A DNA stretch of 64,000 bases from Oscillatoriales cyanobacterium (GCA_004293365.1 RDYN01000008.1:1-64000), one strand, 5' to 3'. Counted from the stretch's first letter, positions 17,053 to 26,766 are shown. The notes: a model not told the origin generated them from the letters alone. Made by a program: numbers and translations.

Positions 17053-17360
17053 TGTGCATCAAAAGTTTTTATAATTTAAATTTATCTCGGTAGTGGTATG
17101 TTTACCTCTATCAAGGGGCGGACAATGGGATAATTCAGTTACACTGTTTAAACATCTTCGAGCTTACCTGTCCCGATCGCGCTTTCCCCGCGCCGCAAAA
17201 TAACTTGACAATTAACTTGCAATCTTGGCGGCTGCATGAGTATGCTGGAACAAGATGTGCGGGCTGTCAAACCCTAAATCAGGACACATTCTCAAATTTA
17301 CTCAGCTTGGCTGAGTCACTTGACGATATTTTAAAAGTTTAGCGGACTATTGGAAGAAAG
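17053..17360. promoter_or_regulatory. Divergent region between kinase and regulator
   Basis: A 308-bp gap between two divergent signalling genes, expected to carry both promoters. It is AT-rich near both ends. I see no clear palindromic operator. GGAAGAAAG before the regulator ATG at 17361 is a good ribosome-binding site. Confidence 0.4.
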
Positions 17361-18083
17361 ATGAGTAAAATTCGCGTTGCTTTAATAGAAGACCACGACC
17401 TGACAAGAGTCGGCATCCGCACCGCTTTACAACAGCGTGACACTATAGAAGTTGTAGGCGATGCCGCTAATGCCACAGACGGATTGAAACTGCTTCAATC
17501 TTCAAAACCTGATGTGGCAATTGTGGACATTGGCTTGCCAGATTTTGACGGCATTGAACTGACACAAAAGTTTAAAAAATCGATAGTAGCCGACTCAGAT
17601 CCCGATACCAAAGTTTTGATTCTGACTTTTCAGGACAACGAAGAAGAAGTTTTAGCAGCTTTTGCCGCCGGAGCTGACTCTTACTGCATGAAAGATATCA
17701 GCTTCGATCAGTTGTTGGATGTAGTAAAAGTAACTCACGAAGGTAACTCTTGGATCGATCCGGCAATCGCCCGCATCGTCCTGAAACAAGCTCGCACAAA
17801 GGAGTCGGCGCCAGAAGAACCGAAGGATGAGGGCAAAAGAGTCACAATTAAGGCAGCCGAACCAGAGTTCAGTCACATCATTGAAACTTACCCTTTAACC
17901 GAGCGGGAATTAGAAGTTTTGGAACTGATCGTGCAGGGTTACAGCAATGCTGCCATCGCCGAAAAGCTGTACATTACTGTCGGTACAGTCAAGACTCACG
18001 TCCGCAATATTCTCAACAAGCTGTGTGCTGACGATCGCACTCAGGCTGCAGTTCTCGCCCTCCGTTCTGGCTTGGTTGGATAA
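17361..18083 (+). CDS. NarL/LuxR-family response regulator
   Basis: A 240-residue two-domain regulator. The receiver (1-125) has the acidic pocket E10/D11, phosphoacceptor D56 (AIVDIGLP) and a FAAGADSYCMKD segment with the conserved Lys. A charged linker (about 145-170) leads to a LuxR helix-turn-helix (about 174-236: LTERELEVLELIVQGYSNAAIAEKLYI...VKTHVRNILNKL). It is a DNA-binding activator type that should be phosphorylated by a histidine kinase; the divergent kinase at 15118-17052 is the closest candidate. Target genes unknown. Confidence 0.92.
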   Translation: MSKIRVALIEDHDLTRVGIRTALQQRDTIEVVGDAANATDGLKLLQSSKPDVAIVDIGLPDFDGIELTQKFKKSIVADSDPDTKVLILTFQDNEEEVLAAFAAGADSYCMKDISFDQLLDVVKVTHEGNSWIDPAIARIVLKQARTKESAPEEPKDEGKRVTIKAAEPEFSHIIETYPLTERELEVLELIVQGYSNAAIAEKLYITVGTVKTHVRNILNKLCADDRTQAAVLALRSGLVG

Positions 18084-18693
18084 AGCCTCACCAGCAGGCA
18101 AAAGCAAGTTAAAAGTAGGTGCGCACTGCGCACCTTACGCATGAATTTTAGGATGCTTGCTGCGCACCGACCGACTAATTGTTGGCGCTTGTATAGGGTG
18201 TTATTCGGCGCACTTGACCACCGAAAATATAGGCTTCAATCTCAGCATCACCAGCCGAATAATATTAGCTTTAAAAAGCTATATTTAAGTCCGCATCTAT
18301 CCTTGTGCAGATATTTAAAATCATCTTTTTCTGAGTAAATCTACCTTAAGATAGATGCCAAATAATTCTTAGGTTATCAATACTTATGGTTGAGCAATGT
18401 AAAGTTAAATATAACAATCGCACCGGACGTTTAGAAGGTTCTTAATTGCTCGAACTCTTGGTTTGCTTCCTTATTTCTTCTACTTCCTTCTTCCTTCTCA
18501 TATAAATTCCGATCGCACTGCCAATATTGCGCGATGTCACTTCATAAAATCCGCAACCTGGCCCAGATACTCATACTTTTAGGAATAGTTAAGCACTTAC
18601 AGCAATTATATCCGCAGAGTGATGCTTGAGTTCGCTTCTATTTGCGAGATTAGAAGTATCTACTGCTACTGAAATATCCTAAAAAGAGGCATT
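18084..18693. other. Gene-free region between regulator and GH13 gene
   Basis: About 610 bp. Contains an inverted GTGCGCAC repeat (about 18118-18135) and a TTCCTTCTTCC tract (about 18469-18500). Short ORFs here lack ribosome-binding sites and coding character. No RNA gene was recognised. The GH13 promoter should lie in the last 150 bp. Confidence 0.5.
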
Positions 18694-20349
18694 ATGAGCG
18701 CTCCAATTGAATTCAAGTTATTTGCTCCCTACAACAAAGGAGCGGCCTTGATGGGATCTTTTTCTAATTGGGAAGAAATCCCCATGGAAAAGGACGAAGA
18801 AGGTTATTTCCGCACGACAGTTGAATTGAAGGATGGCGTTTATCAATACAAATTCCGCGTGCAGTCCAAAAGCTGGTTTCTGGAGGCAGATCGGTGGGTA
18901 GATGTGGTAGATCCCTACGCGACTGACATCGACGATCCAACTCAAAACGGCGTGGTTAGAATCAAAGATGGCGATCGCATCGTCGATACCTACGTGTGGC
19001 AGCACGACGACAAACCGCTACCTGCCGATCGAGAATTAGTAATATACGAAATGCACGTCGCCGACTTTTCCGGCGGCGAAGCCGATCCCCTCGCCCGCGG
19101 CAAGTACGAGCACGTCGTCGAAAAACTCGATTACCTAGCCGACGTACTCGGCGTCAACGCGATCGAACTCATGCCCCTCAAAGAATACCCGGGCGACTAC
19201 AGTTGGGGCTACAACCCGCGCTACTTCTTCGCTGCGGAGTCCAGCTACGGCACCACAGAAGAACTCAAAAACCTGATAGACGAGTGTCACGGGCGCGGAA
19301 TTCGCGTCATCATCGACGGGATTTACAACCACTCGGAATCATCCAGCCCCCTGACTCAAATCGATCGCGATTATTGGTACCACCACGCCCCCCGCGATCC
19401 AGACAACAATTGGGGCCCAGAATTTAACTACGAATTTTACGACGAAAACTTAGGAACTTACCCGGCGCGCAAATTTATCCGCGATACAGTCCGCTATTGG
19501 GTTCAAGAATACCATCTCGACGGCATTCGTTTCGATGCGGCGCGACAAATTGCCAACTACGATTTCATGCACTGGATAGTTCAAGAAGCCAAAAATGCCG
19601 TCGGCCCAAAACCGTTTTACACTGTTGCCGAACACATTCCCGAAACTCCCAGCATCACCAATCTAGACGGCCCGATGGACGGCTGCTGGCACGACAGTTT
19701 CTATCACTGCATTGTCGAACACATCTGCGGCGATACTTTTGATTTAGAGCGGCTCAAAGAGGTAATCGACGGCAAGCGGCAAGGTTTCTTGGGTGCTACA
19801 AATGTAGTGAATTATTTGAGCAATCACGATCGCGATCGCGTATTCTCAGAATTGGGCGATCGCGGGATTTTGGATGAACCAGCATTCAAGCGGGCGAAGT
19901 TGGGAATAGTGCTGTTAATGACAGCAGTTGGCGTGCCGCTGATTTGGATGGGCGAAGAATTTGGCGAATACAAAGCCAAAACAATCGAGCAAGCTAAAAT
20001 TGACTGGACGCTGCTGGGAAATGACATGAATAAAGGTTTGTGGGAATACTACAAAGGCTTGATTCACCTCCGCAAAAACAACCAAGCACTTTACACGGAA
20101 AACATCGACTTTTTCCACGAAGACCCCGACTCGAAAGTGTTTGCTTACACTCGCTGGAACGATGAAGGTTCGCGAGTTGTGGTAGTGGCAAATTTGTCAG
20201 AAAATTATCTAGCGGGTTACAGCGTTCCCCACTTCCCAGCCAACGGAACTTGGCACGAATGGACGGGGAATTATGATGTGGAATCGGGCGATGACAATAT
20301 TATGATTGATTTGCCAGAATACGAAGCAAAAGTGTTTGTCTGGCAGTAA
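18694..20349 (+). CDS. GH13 alpha-amylase-family enzyme with N-terminal CBM48-like domain
   Basis: A 551-residue cytoplasmic alpha-glucan enzyme. The N-terminal Ig-like domain (about 1-100; FSNWEEIPMEKDEEGYFRTTVELKDGVYQYKF) resembles CBM48/E-set modules of branching and debranching enzymes. The GH13 barrel carries all catalytic residues: GIRFDAARQ with nucleophile D281, VAEH with acid/base E313 and LSNHDRDR with transition-state D379. There is no signal peptide. Action on glycogen or maltodextrins is likely; exact specificity (branching, hydrolase, transferase) cannot be read by eye. A diverged fragment of a paralogue survives at 27003-27563. RBS is weak (AAAAAGAGG upstream). Confidence 0.9.
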   Translation: MSAPIEFKLFAPYNKGAALMGSFSNWEEIPMEKDEEGYFRTTVELKDGVYQYKFRVQSKSWFLEADRWVDVVDPYATDIDDPTQNGVVRIKDGDRIVDTYVWQHDDKPLPADRELVIYEMHVADFSGGEADPLARGKYEHVVEKLDYLADVLGVNAIELMPLKEYPGDYSWGYNPRYFFAAESSYGTTEELKNLIDECHGRGIRVIIDGIYNHSESSSPLTQIDRDYWYHHAPRDPDNNWGPEFNYEFYDENLGTYPARKFIRDTVRYWVQEYHLDGIRFDAARQIANYDFMHWIVQEAKNAVGPKPFYTVAEHIPETPSITNLDGPMDGCWHDSFYHCIVEHICGDTFDLERLKEVIDGKRQGFLGATNVVNYLSNHDRDRVFSELGDRGILDEPAFKRAKLGIVLLMTAVGVPLIWMGEEFGEYKAKTIEQAKIDWTLLGNDMNKGLWEYYKGLIHLRKNNQALYTENIDFFHEDPDSKVFAYTRWNDEGSRVVVVANLSENYLAGYSVPHFPANGTWHEWTGNYDVESGDDNIMIDLPEYEAKVFVWQ

Positions 20350-20386
20350 TCTGTCTTCTCATATACGCTTTCACAACAATCAAATA

Positions 20387-20522
20387 GGTTCGTAGTGAGG
20401 ACTTTAGTCCGCAACCAGAAGGACTAAAGTCCTCACTACAAACCTGCTTTCACAACAATCAAATAGGTTCGTAGTGAGGACTTTAGTCCGCAACCAGAAG
20501 GACTAAAGTCCTCACTACAAAC
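20387..20522. repeat. Two tandem palindromic repeats (79-bp unit)
   Basis: Copies at about 20387-20443 and 20466-20522 share the hairpin arms and the 20-base spacer CTTTCACAACAATCAAATAG, so the whole unit was duplicated in tandem. Same family as 31790-31851. Confidence 0.85.
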
Positions 20523-20538
20523 CTGTTAATTTTTAGTT

Positions 20539-20608
20539 AGGTACGTAGTTGCACTTGGGCGCTCTTTCATATATATAATAAAGAGCGCTTCAGCGCAACT
20601 ACGTACCT
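20539..20608. terminator. Stem-loop between convergent genes
   Basis: Inverted 14-base arms AGGTACGTAGTTGC (20539-20552) and its complement (20595-20608), with an inner AGAGCGC/GCGCTCT stem around an AT-rich loop. It lies between the convergent GH13 and Cph2-like genes and could end both transcripts; it could equally be a palindromic repeat. Confidence 0.5.
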
Positions 20609-20662
20609 TTGTTTAAGGTTTCTTCTGAGGAATTTTATTTTTTACACGCACCCTACGGCTAT

Positions 20663-23320
20663 TTATCGTTGTGAATGTAAACTACCTATTTTACCCGATC
20701 GATTTTCTAGGCACAATTGGGTGGCCGCCGCCGCCGGTATGGGTTTGCTAAAGAAGTAACCCTGACCCATCTCGCACTGAAGCGACTGCAAAAATGCCAA
20801 CTGTTCTGCTGTTTCCACTCCCTCAGCAATCACCTGTAAATTCAAGCCTTGTCCCAGGGCGATCGCAACTTTCACAATCGTAGCACCGTTGCTGCCGTTC
20901 TGCAAATCTGCCACGAAGGATTTGTCTATTTTTAAATTATTCAGCGGTAAGTTTTTCAGAGACCACAGCGAAGAATAACCGGTGCCAAAATCGTCCAGAG
21001 AAATCTGAATTCCCATTTGCTGCAACTGCTGCAATACCGACACCGTAAAATTTACATCTGTCATGGCAACTGTTTCGGTAATTTCTATTTCTAAATACTC
21101 CGGATTTAACTCGGTTTCTGACAAAATTTCAGCAATGGTTTGTACCGTGTTAGCTTGCAGAAACTGGCGGCCCGATAAATTCACAGCTACCCGCACCGGC
21201 GGCAATCCCAATAACTGCCACGCTCGATTTTGCAAGCAAGCTGTCCGCAGCACCCATTCGTCAATTTGGCAGATTAATCCTGTTTCCTCAGCTAAGGGAA
21301 TAAATCGATCGGGAGCAATCAAGCCGCGTTCGGGATGCTGCCAGCGAATCAGAGCTTCCATGCCGACTATTTTGCCAGTATTTAAGTTTATTTGCGGTTG
21401 ATAGTGCAGCACAAACTCTGATTTTTTCAGAGCTTTGTAAAGATGATTTTCTAAGTTAAGTTCCTCGGAGACTTGATTGCCGATCGCCCGCGTGTAAAAA
21501 TGATAATTATTGCGACCTCTCTGTTTAGCTTTGTACATCGCAGCATCAGCATTTTTTAGCAAAGTTTCTGCGTCTTCTCCGTCGTAAGGAGCCAAAGCAA
21601 TTCCCAAGCTAGCCTTAATATAAAGTTCCCGACCTTCAAAATCAAAAGGAGCGCTTAAACTCTGGATAATTTGCTGGCAAACCTTAGTTGCGTCCTCAGG
21701 ACTGTTAATATTGTACAGCAGCAAAGTAAATTCATCGCCGCCCCAACGGGCGATCGAGTCCCCCACGCGCAAACAGTTAGTCAAACGCCGAGATACACCT
21801 TGCAGCAACTGGTCGCCCACTGGGTGACCGAGAGTATCGTTGACATTTTTAAATCTGTCCAAATCTAGAAATATCACCGCCAGCATTTCTGCGTTTTGGT
21901 GAGCGTTAGCTAAAGCTAAAGACAGCCTTTCATTAAACAGCAATCTATTAGCTAAACCTGTTAGTTGGTCGTGAGAAGCTTGATGTCGGATCATTGCCTC
22001 GACGCGCCTCTGCATGGCGGCCATGTACAAATGAGTTCCCAAAGATTTTGCTAGCTTCAGTTCCTCGCTGCTCCACTTTTGAGCTGCGTCGGTTTTGATT
22101 TCTTTCCAAGCTGCAAAGGACTGTCGGGGGCGATCGCTCCGGGCGTCGGAATTGCAACGGCCAGCCCACAAAATTTCGGTTTCTAGCGCTGCGCGAAAAA
22201 CGGTGAGACAGCCAATGCACTGTTGGCGGTATTGCAGCGGTACTGCCAAAAATGACCGAATGTCAGCTTCGAGAAAATTTGCCGATAAAGATTTGAGTAG
22301 AGGTTCTTGAGAAATATCGGAAATCGCGTACAAGTGCGGGACAATCAAATTAGAAATATTTGTATCAATTGAACTGTAATGCTCGGAATAGAGATTTTGA
22401 AAAATACCTAATTGGCTGGTATTATCTGCAGTTTTTGCTCGATCGCCTTGACCGGCAAACCCCACGATCTGCTGCCAAAACTCGCTTAGTTCCAGGTGGG
22501 CGTCCCGGGGCTGCTGGCCGCAGGTATAAAGTAAAGCTGGCCGATCGCCAAATTCGGCAGCAAGGTACAACCGCCCTCCCGAACCGCCCAAATGCTTGAC
22601 AGTTTGTTCGAGAACTGCTTGCCGAATTTCGCCCAGTTCTAGAGGAGAGTGCAGCAAACTGCTAATTTGGTTGACAACGGCTTCGTCGCGTGCTTGCTGT
22701 CGGGCTTGAGTGAGGAGAAAAGATTGGGCGATCGCAATTGAAAGCTGATCCACAAGCAACTGCACCATGTTCAATTCTCGATCGCTAAACCGTTTCGATT
22801 GGCTGTGGTGAGACACCAACAGCCCCCAAAGCTTATTTTGATGCAAAATCGGCACCGCCAGAGAAGAACGCGCCCCCATAGCCTCCAGATATTCAACGTG
22901 ACAGGGGTCTACAGGAGAATAGCGGATATCTTCCACTGCTAAAGTTTTGCCGGTTTCGGGACAATCTAACCGATTAATTGTTTGATGCTGCAATCCCACA
23001 TCTACAATCACTCGCTGCCGCGCTTTGACAAACATGGAGCGGACACTATTGGGAATGTCGCCTGCAGGAAAGTGCAAACCCAGCAGAGATGGTAATTTGT
23101 CCCCGTCGATCGACTCAGCAATCACCTCGCCGCTACCGTCGGCATCAAACCGATAAACTTTTACCCGATCGCTTCCTAAAAAGCTGCGGATTTCTCGCGC
23201 CGTTGTCGTCAAAATCTCTTGCAGTTCTAAAGAGTTGCGGATGCGATTGGTAATTCGATTGAGTAAAATCTCTTGTTCTAAAGTCGATCTTGACATTTGT
23301 CTAACTTTTCTGCGGGCCAT
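20663..23320 (-). CDS. cph2: Cph2-like phytochrome with GGDEF and EAL domains
   Basis: An 885-residue photoreceptor-type cyclic-di-GMP enzyme. GAF1 (about 15-200) has the phytochrome motif HFPAGDIP (83-90) and C140-H141 in VDPCHVEYL, the expected bilin attachment site. GAF2 (about 210-445) carries the tongue signature PRQSF (398-402) plus WKE, as in knotless Cph2 phytochromes. The GGDEF domain is intact (GGDEF 527-531) with an inhibitory-site RVGD just before it, and the EAL domain keeps EAL (655-657), DDFGTGYSSL and KIDKSFV. It may therefore make and break c-di-GMP under light control. Synechocystis Cph2 has further C-terminal domains that are absent here. Possible later start: the Met at residue 9. 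Confidence 0.85.
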   Translation of the reverse strand: MARRKVRQMSRSTLEQEILLNRITNRIRNSLELQEILTTTAREIRSFLGSDRVKVYRFDADGSGEVIAESIDGDKLPSLLGLHFPAGDIPNSVRSMFVKARQRVIVDVGLQHQTINRLDCPETGKTLAVEDIRYSPVDPCHVEYLEAMGARSSLAVPILHQNKLWGLLVSHHSQSKRFSDRELNMVQLLVDQLSIAIAQSFLLTQARQQARDEAVVNQISSLLHSPLELGEIRQAVLEQTVKHLGGSGGRLYLAAEFGDRPALLYTCGQQPRDAHLELSEFWQQIVGFAGQGDRAKTADNTSQLGIFQNLYSEHYSSIDTNISNLIVPHLYAISDISQEPLLKSLSANFLEADIRSFLAVPLQYRQQCIGCLTVFRAALETEILWAGRCNSDARSDRPRQSFAAWKEIKTDAAQKWSSEELKLAKSLGTHLYMAAMQRRVEAMIRHQASHDQLTGLANRLLFNERLSLALANAHQNAEMLAVIFLDLDRFKNVNDTLGHPVGDQLLQGVSRRLTNCLRVGDSIARWGGDEFTLLLYNINSPEDATKVCQQIIQSLSAPFDFEGRELYIKASLGIALAPYDGEDAETLLKNADAAMYKAKQRGRNNYHFYTRAIGNQVSEELNLENHLYKALKKSEFVLHYQPQINLNTGKIVGMEALIRWQHPERGLIAPDRFIPLAEETGLICQIDEWVLRTACLQNRAWQLLGLPPVRVAVNLSGRQFLQANTVQTIAEILSETELNPEYLEIEITETVAMTDVNFTVSVLQQLQQMGIQISLDDFGTGYSSLWSLKNLPLNNLKIDKSFVADLQNGSNGATIVKVAIALGQGLNLQVIAEGVETAEQLAFLQSLQCEMGQGYFFSKPIPAAAATQLCLENRSGKIGSLHSQR

Positions 23321-23641
23321 CCCTTTTGATCTCCAGGGCTGTTGACAGCATTTTTGCGAGCCACTGTGTTAACTCGCCCTGTATTATAGACTACAACACT
23401 TTGGCTGCGTCTGTGGGATTTATTCAACCCCGGGGCGAGAAACCCTGTTTTTAGGAATATTTCGGGTTTTCCCACAAATTTTGGGTTGTTACCGGGTTTA
23501 TTGAAAGACTTTTATGCGGACTAAAGTCCTCACTACAAACGAATACAGAAACCGGGTTGATGAAACAAGCTTCTGGCTCGAGAGCGCAGAATGCTGGTTC
23601 GTCAACCCGGTTTCTCAGTATTTATACCCGGAAATATCCCG
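23321..23641. other. Intergenic region with decayed repeats
   Basis: About 320 bp between two minus-strand genes. Contains half a copy of the GGACTAAAGTCC repeat (23514-23542) and GAAACCGGG/AACCCGGTTTC arms (about 23550-23613). No gene. Confidence 0.6.
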
Positions 23642-24445
23642 TTAAGCCGACTCCCAAATTTCCCGAATTCTGTCCGGCAAAAAGCCCGCTATTTCCTGAA
23701 TTCGCTCCTGGGACAACTCATCCTTTGTTGCCGAAAATACAGCGGCGATCGCAGTTTCCGGTTTGACTCCCGAAGGAAGTGAGCCTTCTAGTTCCACCCT
23801 CCGTGCAAACAAATTGCCATCGATCCCCACAGGTGCAGGCCCGCGCAAAGGCTGACGCACCCGGCTCAGCAATTTTACCAGCGGATTCGTATCTTTCCAG
23901 AGCTCGGCTATTTCTGTTTGCAGGGTTTTGTCGTCCGTCGGTAAAACTTCTTTGTGCAGTTCAGATTCCACGCGATCGATCGCTTCTGTTGTCATCAAAT
24001 CGCGCATGATGCGGTACACCACTTCGGTAATGTCGCGGGCATCAAAAATATCCTCCATGTTACCGTTTACCATCACTTTTTCCAAAAACGGCATATCCTT
24101 AGAGGCGATCGGAACTGCTGACCCTTCTTGATGCAGAGACTTAGGAGGGTTCGTCTCCATTTTCTGCAACAGTTTGCGGCCTTTTTCGGTTAAATCAGCT
24201 TCTTGAAATGCCACTAAAGGCGGCAGTAATTCAGCCCCTCCGTAAGGCTCCCCGCTAAACTGGGCTTTGATAAATTCTCTTTGGTTGAGGTAGTCCAAGT
24301 GACCGAGCAGTTCCGCTTCCGCGACATCTCGACCGACATACTCTTCGGCTGCATTCCTAATTGCCGACTCTCCCCTGCTGCCGTTGCCGCTGGCAATCTG
24401 TTTGAGCAAGATGTAAGTCAGGTCGTCTCTAATTGCAATTGTCAT
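23642..24445 (-). CDS. DUF2267-type protein with N-terminal extension
   Basis: A 267-residue soluble protein. The C-terminal half (about 130-265) resembles DUF2267: EVVYRIMRDLMTTEAIDRVESEL...PLVKLLSRV, then LPSGVKPETAIAAVFSATKDELSQERIQEIAGFLPDRIREIW. The N-terminal part (LTYILLKQIASGNGS...LLGHLDYLNQREFIKAQF) looks like a helical winged-helix-like segment. An excellent ribosome-binding site (AGGAGG) is six bases before the ATG at 24445. The function of DUF2267 is unknown; in other bacteria such proteins often accompany stress or BON-domain genes, and a BON protein lies at 26386. Confidence 0.72.
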   Translation of the reverse strand: MTIAIRDDLTYILLKQIASGNGSRGESAIRNAAEEYVGRDVAEAELLGHLDYLNQREFIKAQFSGEPYGGAELLPPLVAFQEADLTEKGRKLLQKMETNPPKSLHQEGSAVPIASKDMPFLEKVMVNGNMEDIFDARDITEVVYRIMRDLMTTEAIDRVESELHKEVLPTDDKTLQTEIAELWKDTNPLVKLLSRVRQPLRGPAPVGIDGNLFARRVELEGSLPSGVKPETAIAAVFSATKDELSQERIQEIAGFLPDRIREIWESA

Positions 24446-24993
24446 CCAAACCTCCTAGGTTAATATCCGCTAAAACTCAAGTAAAAACTGATTTTTTTAC
24501 TTCTAAAATTGTGATAATTACTACTTAAAAACATTGAAGTCTAAACTAGAGCAACAAGTATCCCTCAGCAGGTGGAAATTGTGAAACTTAAGTGTCAGCC
24601 ACACTCTTCCTTTAGGTAGATTCACTTAGGACAACCGCCGCCTACTGTTGGTAGTATCCTGAAAAGCCGCCGTCACTCTTCAAAGCAAAAATTAAGCTAG
24701 GATAGTTTATTAGCAAGATTTTTCCTAGTTATAGCCTCTTGTTGTCCAGGCTGACGCAACCGTAGAGCGTAAGTTGGCAATTTGCCCGGGGCTCAGTAAA
24801 ATTATGGAGATGCCAGAGCATCGATCGACTGGTGCAGTCTTTGCCAGAACTTGCAGCGATATTGTACAATCTGGCTAGACTCAAGACTGGCCATCTCAGA
24901 GCTACAAATACGAGCCAATCTGTTTCAAGTGCCGGAACGCCACTTGAAGAATGCCTCGGGTAACACTTTTCGATCGTTTTTCGATCTGGATTT
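24446..24993. other. Long intergenic region between divergent genes
   Basis: About 550 bp before the single-domain receiver gene. AT-rich near 24446-24560, otherwise unremarkable. No tRNA, palindrome family or credible small ORF was found; it should contain both promoters. Confidence 0.5.
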
Positions 24994-25449
24994 ATGAAAT
25001 ACCCTAGTTGGAATCAGCATTTGGAATCTTCTTTAAATAGCGGTCAAGCCACACTTGACAAGCGTCCTTTAGTTTTGGCTGTAGACGACAATCACGACAA
25101 CTTAGAGTTGCTGACGCAAATACTCGATTTATTCGGCTGCGAGTGCGTGGGAGCAGTTGACGGGTACAGTGCTCTTTCGGCAGCAGCCGATCGACTTCCC
25201 GACCTAATCGTACTCGACATTTGCCTGCCCGATATAGACGGTATAGAATTAGTCAAGCGCATCAAACAAAACCCCGAGCTCAGACATATTCCGATTGTAG
25301 CTGTCACAGCACTAGCAAAAACAGAAGACCGCGATCGGATTCTCGAAGTTGGCTGCATTGCATACCTTTCCAAACCTTTTAACATCAAGGATTTAGAACA
25401 AATTATCAGCCACCACCTCAACCATCAGCGGCTTCGGGTTGAGTTTTAG
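24994..25449 (+). CDS. Single-domain response regulator (CheY-like)
   Basis: A 151-residue receiver with a 22-residue N-terminal extension. D31/D32 form the acidic pocket (LAVDDNHDN), D75 is the phosphoacceptor (LIVLDICLPDIDG), and VTALAKTEDR plus LSKPF supply the switch Thr and the Lys. There is no output domain, so it works through protein contacts or phosphorelay. Its 3' end overlaps the convergent DUF2294-like gene by 32 bases. The cognate kinase is not adjacent. Confidence 0.88.
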   Translation: MKYPSWNQHLESSLNSGQATLDKRPLVLAVDDNHDNLELLTQILDLFGCECVGAVDGYSALSAAADRLPDLIVLDICLPDIDGIELVKRIKQNPELRHIPIVAVTALAKTEDRDRILEVGCIAYLSKPFNIKDLEQIISHHLNHQRLRVEF

Positions 25450-25834
25450 ACTTAGAACTCGCATCGCGAACTTTAGGTGCAAACTCCAAAATTGCGATCG
25501 TTCCGGTGCGGCCCGTCTCCAAAGTCGCATCGCTGAGCAAATCAGTCACGGCCACACCCAAAACCTCTTTGATTAAGTCTTTCAGCGGCAATTCCAGAAC
25601 TGACTCTAATTGCGATCGCACCTGGGAAGCCAAATCTTCCTGACCGTTCTGAGCCAGCAGTTTTTCTGGTTGAGTAATCGCATTTTCGATCACAATTATC
25701 AATTTATTATCCAAAAGATTGCAGAGCGCCTGACTTGTTTGGTGTCCGAGTACAGAGCGGTACAAAGCTTGAATACCCTGTGCAAGACTCCGTTCTAATT
25801 TGCCGCGAGTAGGTACTAAATTTTCACCGGTCAT
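25418..25834 (-). CDS. DUF2294-like protein
   Basis: A 138-residue soluble protein matching the DUF2294 pattern (KLERSLAQGIQALYRSVLGHQTSQALCNLLDNKLIIVIENAITQPEKLL, then DLIKEVLGVAVTDLLSDATLETGRTGTIAILE). Function unknown. The ATG at 25834 is preferred; a reading from 25852 adds six residues (MLYLKN). The last 32 bases overlap the receiver gene at 24994-25449 in the convergent direction. No membrane segment or signal peptide. Confidence 0.75.
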   Translation of the reverse strand: MTGENLVPTRGKLERSLAQGIQALYRSVLGHQTSQALCNLLDNKLIIVIENAITQPEKLLAQNGQEDLASQVRSQLESVLELPLKDLIKEVLGVAVTDLLSDATLETGRTGTIAILEFAPKVRDASSKSKTQPEAADG

Positions 25835-25852
25835 ATTTTTTAGGTACAGCAA

Positions 25853-26385
25853 GATAACTCAAAAAAAACAGTTAACTCTTAAGCCTTAACTGTGACAGCA
25901 GATTCGACGTTTATTAAGTAGAACCCGCGATGATCGTGCCGTAGGGATACGAGGCGCCAGTGCCCTTCTGGGTGTCAACAACCAGGCTAAAAACCTTGAA
26001 AAATCTGGGTTTTACCCTAAGTCTAGATCCCCCTCGCATCCCCCTTAAGAAGGGGGACTTTGAGCCGACTCTTGTCCCCCCTTACTAAGGGGGACTTTGA
26101 GCCGACTCTTGTCCCCCCCTTACTAAGGGGGACTTTGAGCCGACTCTTGTCCCCCATTCAGGGCAGGGGCATCAATCGCGGCTACATAAACCTTACTAAG
26201 GGGGACTTTGAGCCGACTCTTGCCCCCCCCTTACTAAGGGGGGTGCCAGGGAGATCTGACCTTGATAGTCAAACAGCATTCTCTGACTGGGTTTGAAGTT
26301 AAGTTGACACCACCAAAGGCACGGCGCCGTGTCCCTACCTCTACTCGCGAACAAGCGCAAAAGTGCTGTACAAACAACCGTCGCC
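25853..26385. other. Gene-free repeat region
   Basis: About 530 bp between two minus-strand genes. The right part is the GGGGACTTTGAGCCGACTCTTG tandem array listed next. A frame open across the array (26060-26296) is a repeat artefact. Confidence 0.6.
26029..26244. repeat. CCCTTACTAAGGGGG / GACTTTGAGCCGACTCTTG tandem array
   Basis: Four copies of GGGGACTTTGAGCCGACTCTTG alternate with CCCCTTA(CT)AAGGGG palindromes, with an unrelated 36-bp stretch between copies three and four. The palindromic core recurs at about 38147-38186. Confidence 0.85.
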
Positions 26386-26766
26386 CTAGCCGACAGTAAC
26401 TTGATTGGTTTCCACCCCAGTTGCACCATTAACACCTCTGGCAATTGTCACCAACGTGCTGACAATTTCCTGACTGGGAACCGTACCTTTGAGAACCACC
26501 GTACTGCCGTGTTGAGCCACATAAACAGTCTCAATGTCCGCCACATCAGGATTTGCATCGAAAGCCTGAGCCACCCGTTTAGCTAAACCGCTTTGATCGT
26601 ATTCTCCATTCAATCCCATGCGTTCCGGCGGGATTGTCTGAGTGCTCGCCGCAGCAGGTTGAGCTTGAGCTTGAGATTGAGCTACAGGTGCTTGGTAAGC
26701 AGGAGCTTCCACAGTTTCTTGATTTTCCAGTTTTTCTAAACCAAACAGTCTTTTTAGCCAGCCCAT
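26386..26766 (-). CDS. BON-domain protein
   Basis: A 126-residue protein. Residues 1-15 (MGWLKRLFGLEKLEN) are basic and amphipathic, followed by a low-complexity Gln/Ala linker (about 20-45). The BON domain spans about 55-125 (LAKRVAQAFDANPDVADIETVYVAQHGSTVVLKGTVPSQEIVSTLVTIARGVNGATGVETNQVTV). BON domains bind phospholipids or glycans in envelope and osmotic-stress proteins such as OsmY. There is no cleavable signal peptide, so a cytoplasmic or membrane-surface location is likely. A LysM partner is not fused. Confidence 0.85.
   Translation of the reverse strand: MGWLKRLFGLEKLENQETVEAPAYQAPVAQSQAQAQPAAASTQTIPPERMGLNGEYDQSGLAKRVAQAFDANPDVADIETVYVAQHGSTVVLKGTVPSQEIVSTLVTIARGVNGATGVETNQVTVG

Larger units (their letters stand above)
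20350..20662. other. Repeat-filled gap between convergent genes
   Basis: About 310 bp with two tandem palindromic repeats followed by a separate stem-loop, both listed separately. No gene was seen. Confidence 0.7.

Noticed and set aside
18084-18693. Small ORFs or an RNA gene in the 610-bp gap
   Set aside because: No cloverleaf, no conserved RNA motif and no ribosome-binding site could be recognised by eye.
26029-26244. Possible CRISPR array from regularly spaced repeats
   Set aside because: The segments between repeats are the same palindrome and not unique spacers, spacing is irregular, and no cas gene is near.
26060-26296. 78-residue ORF
   Set aside because: Translation of the GACTTTGAGCCGACTCTTG array; repeated peptide, no start signal.
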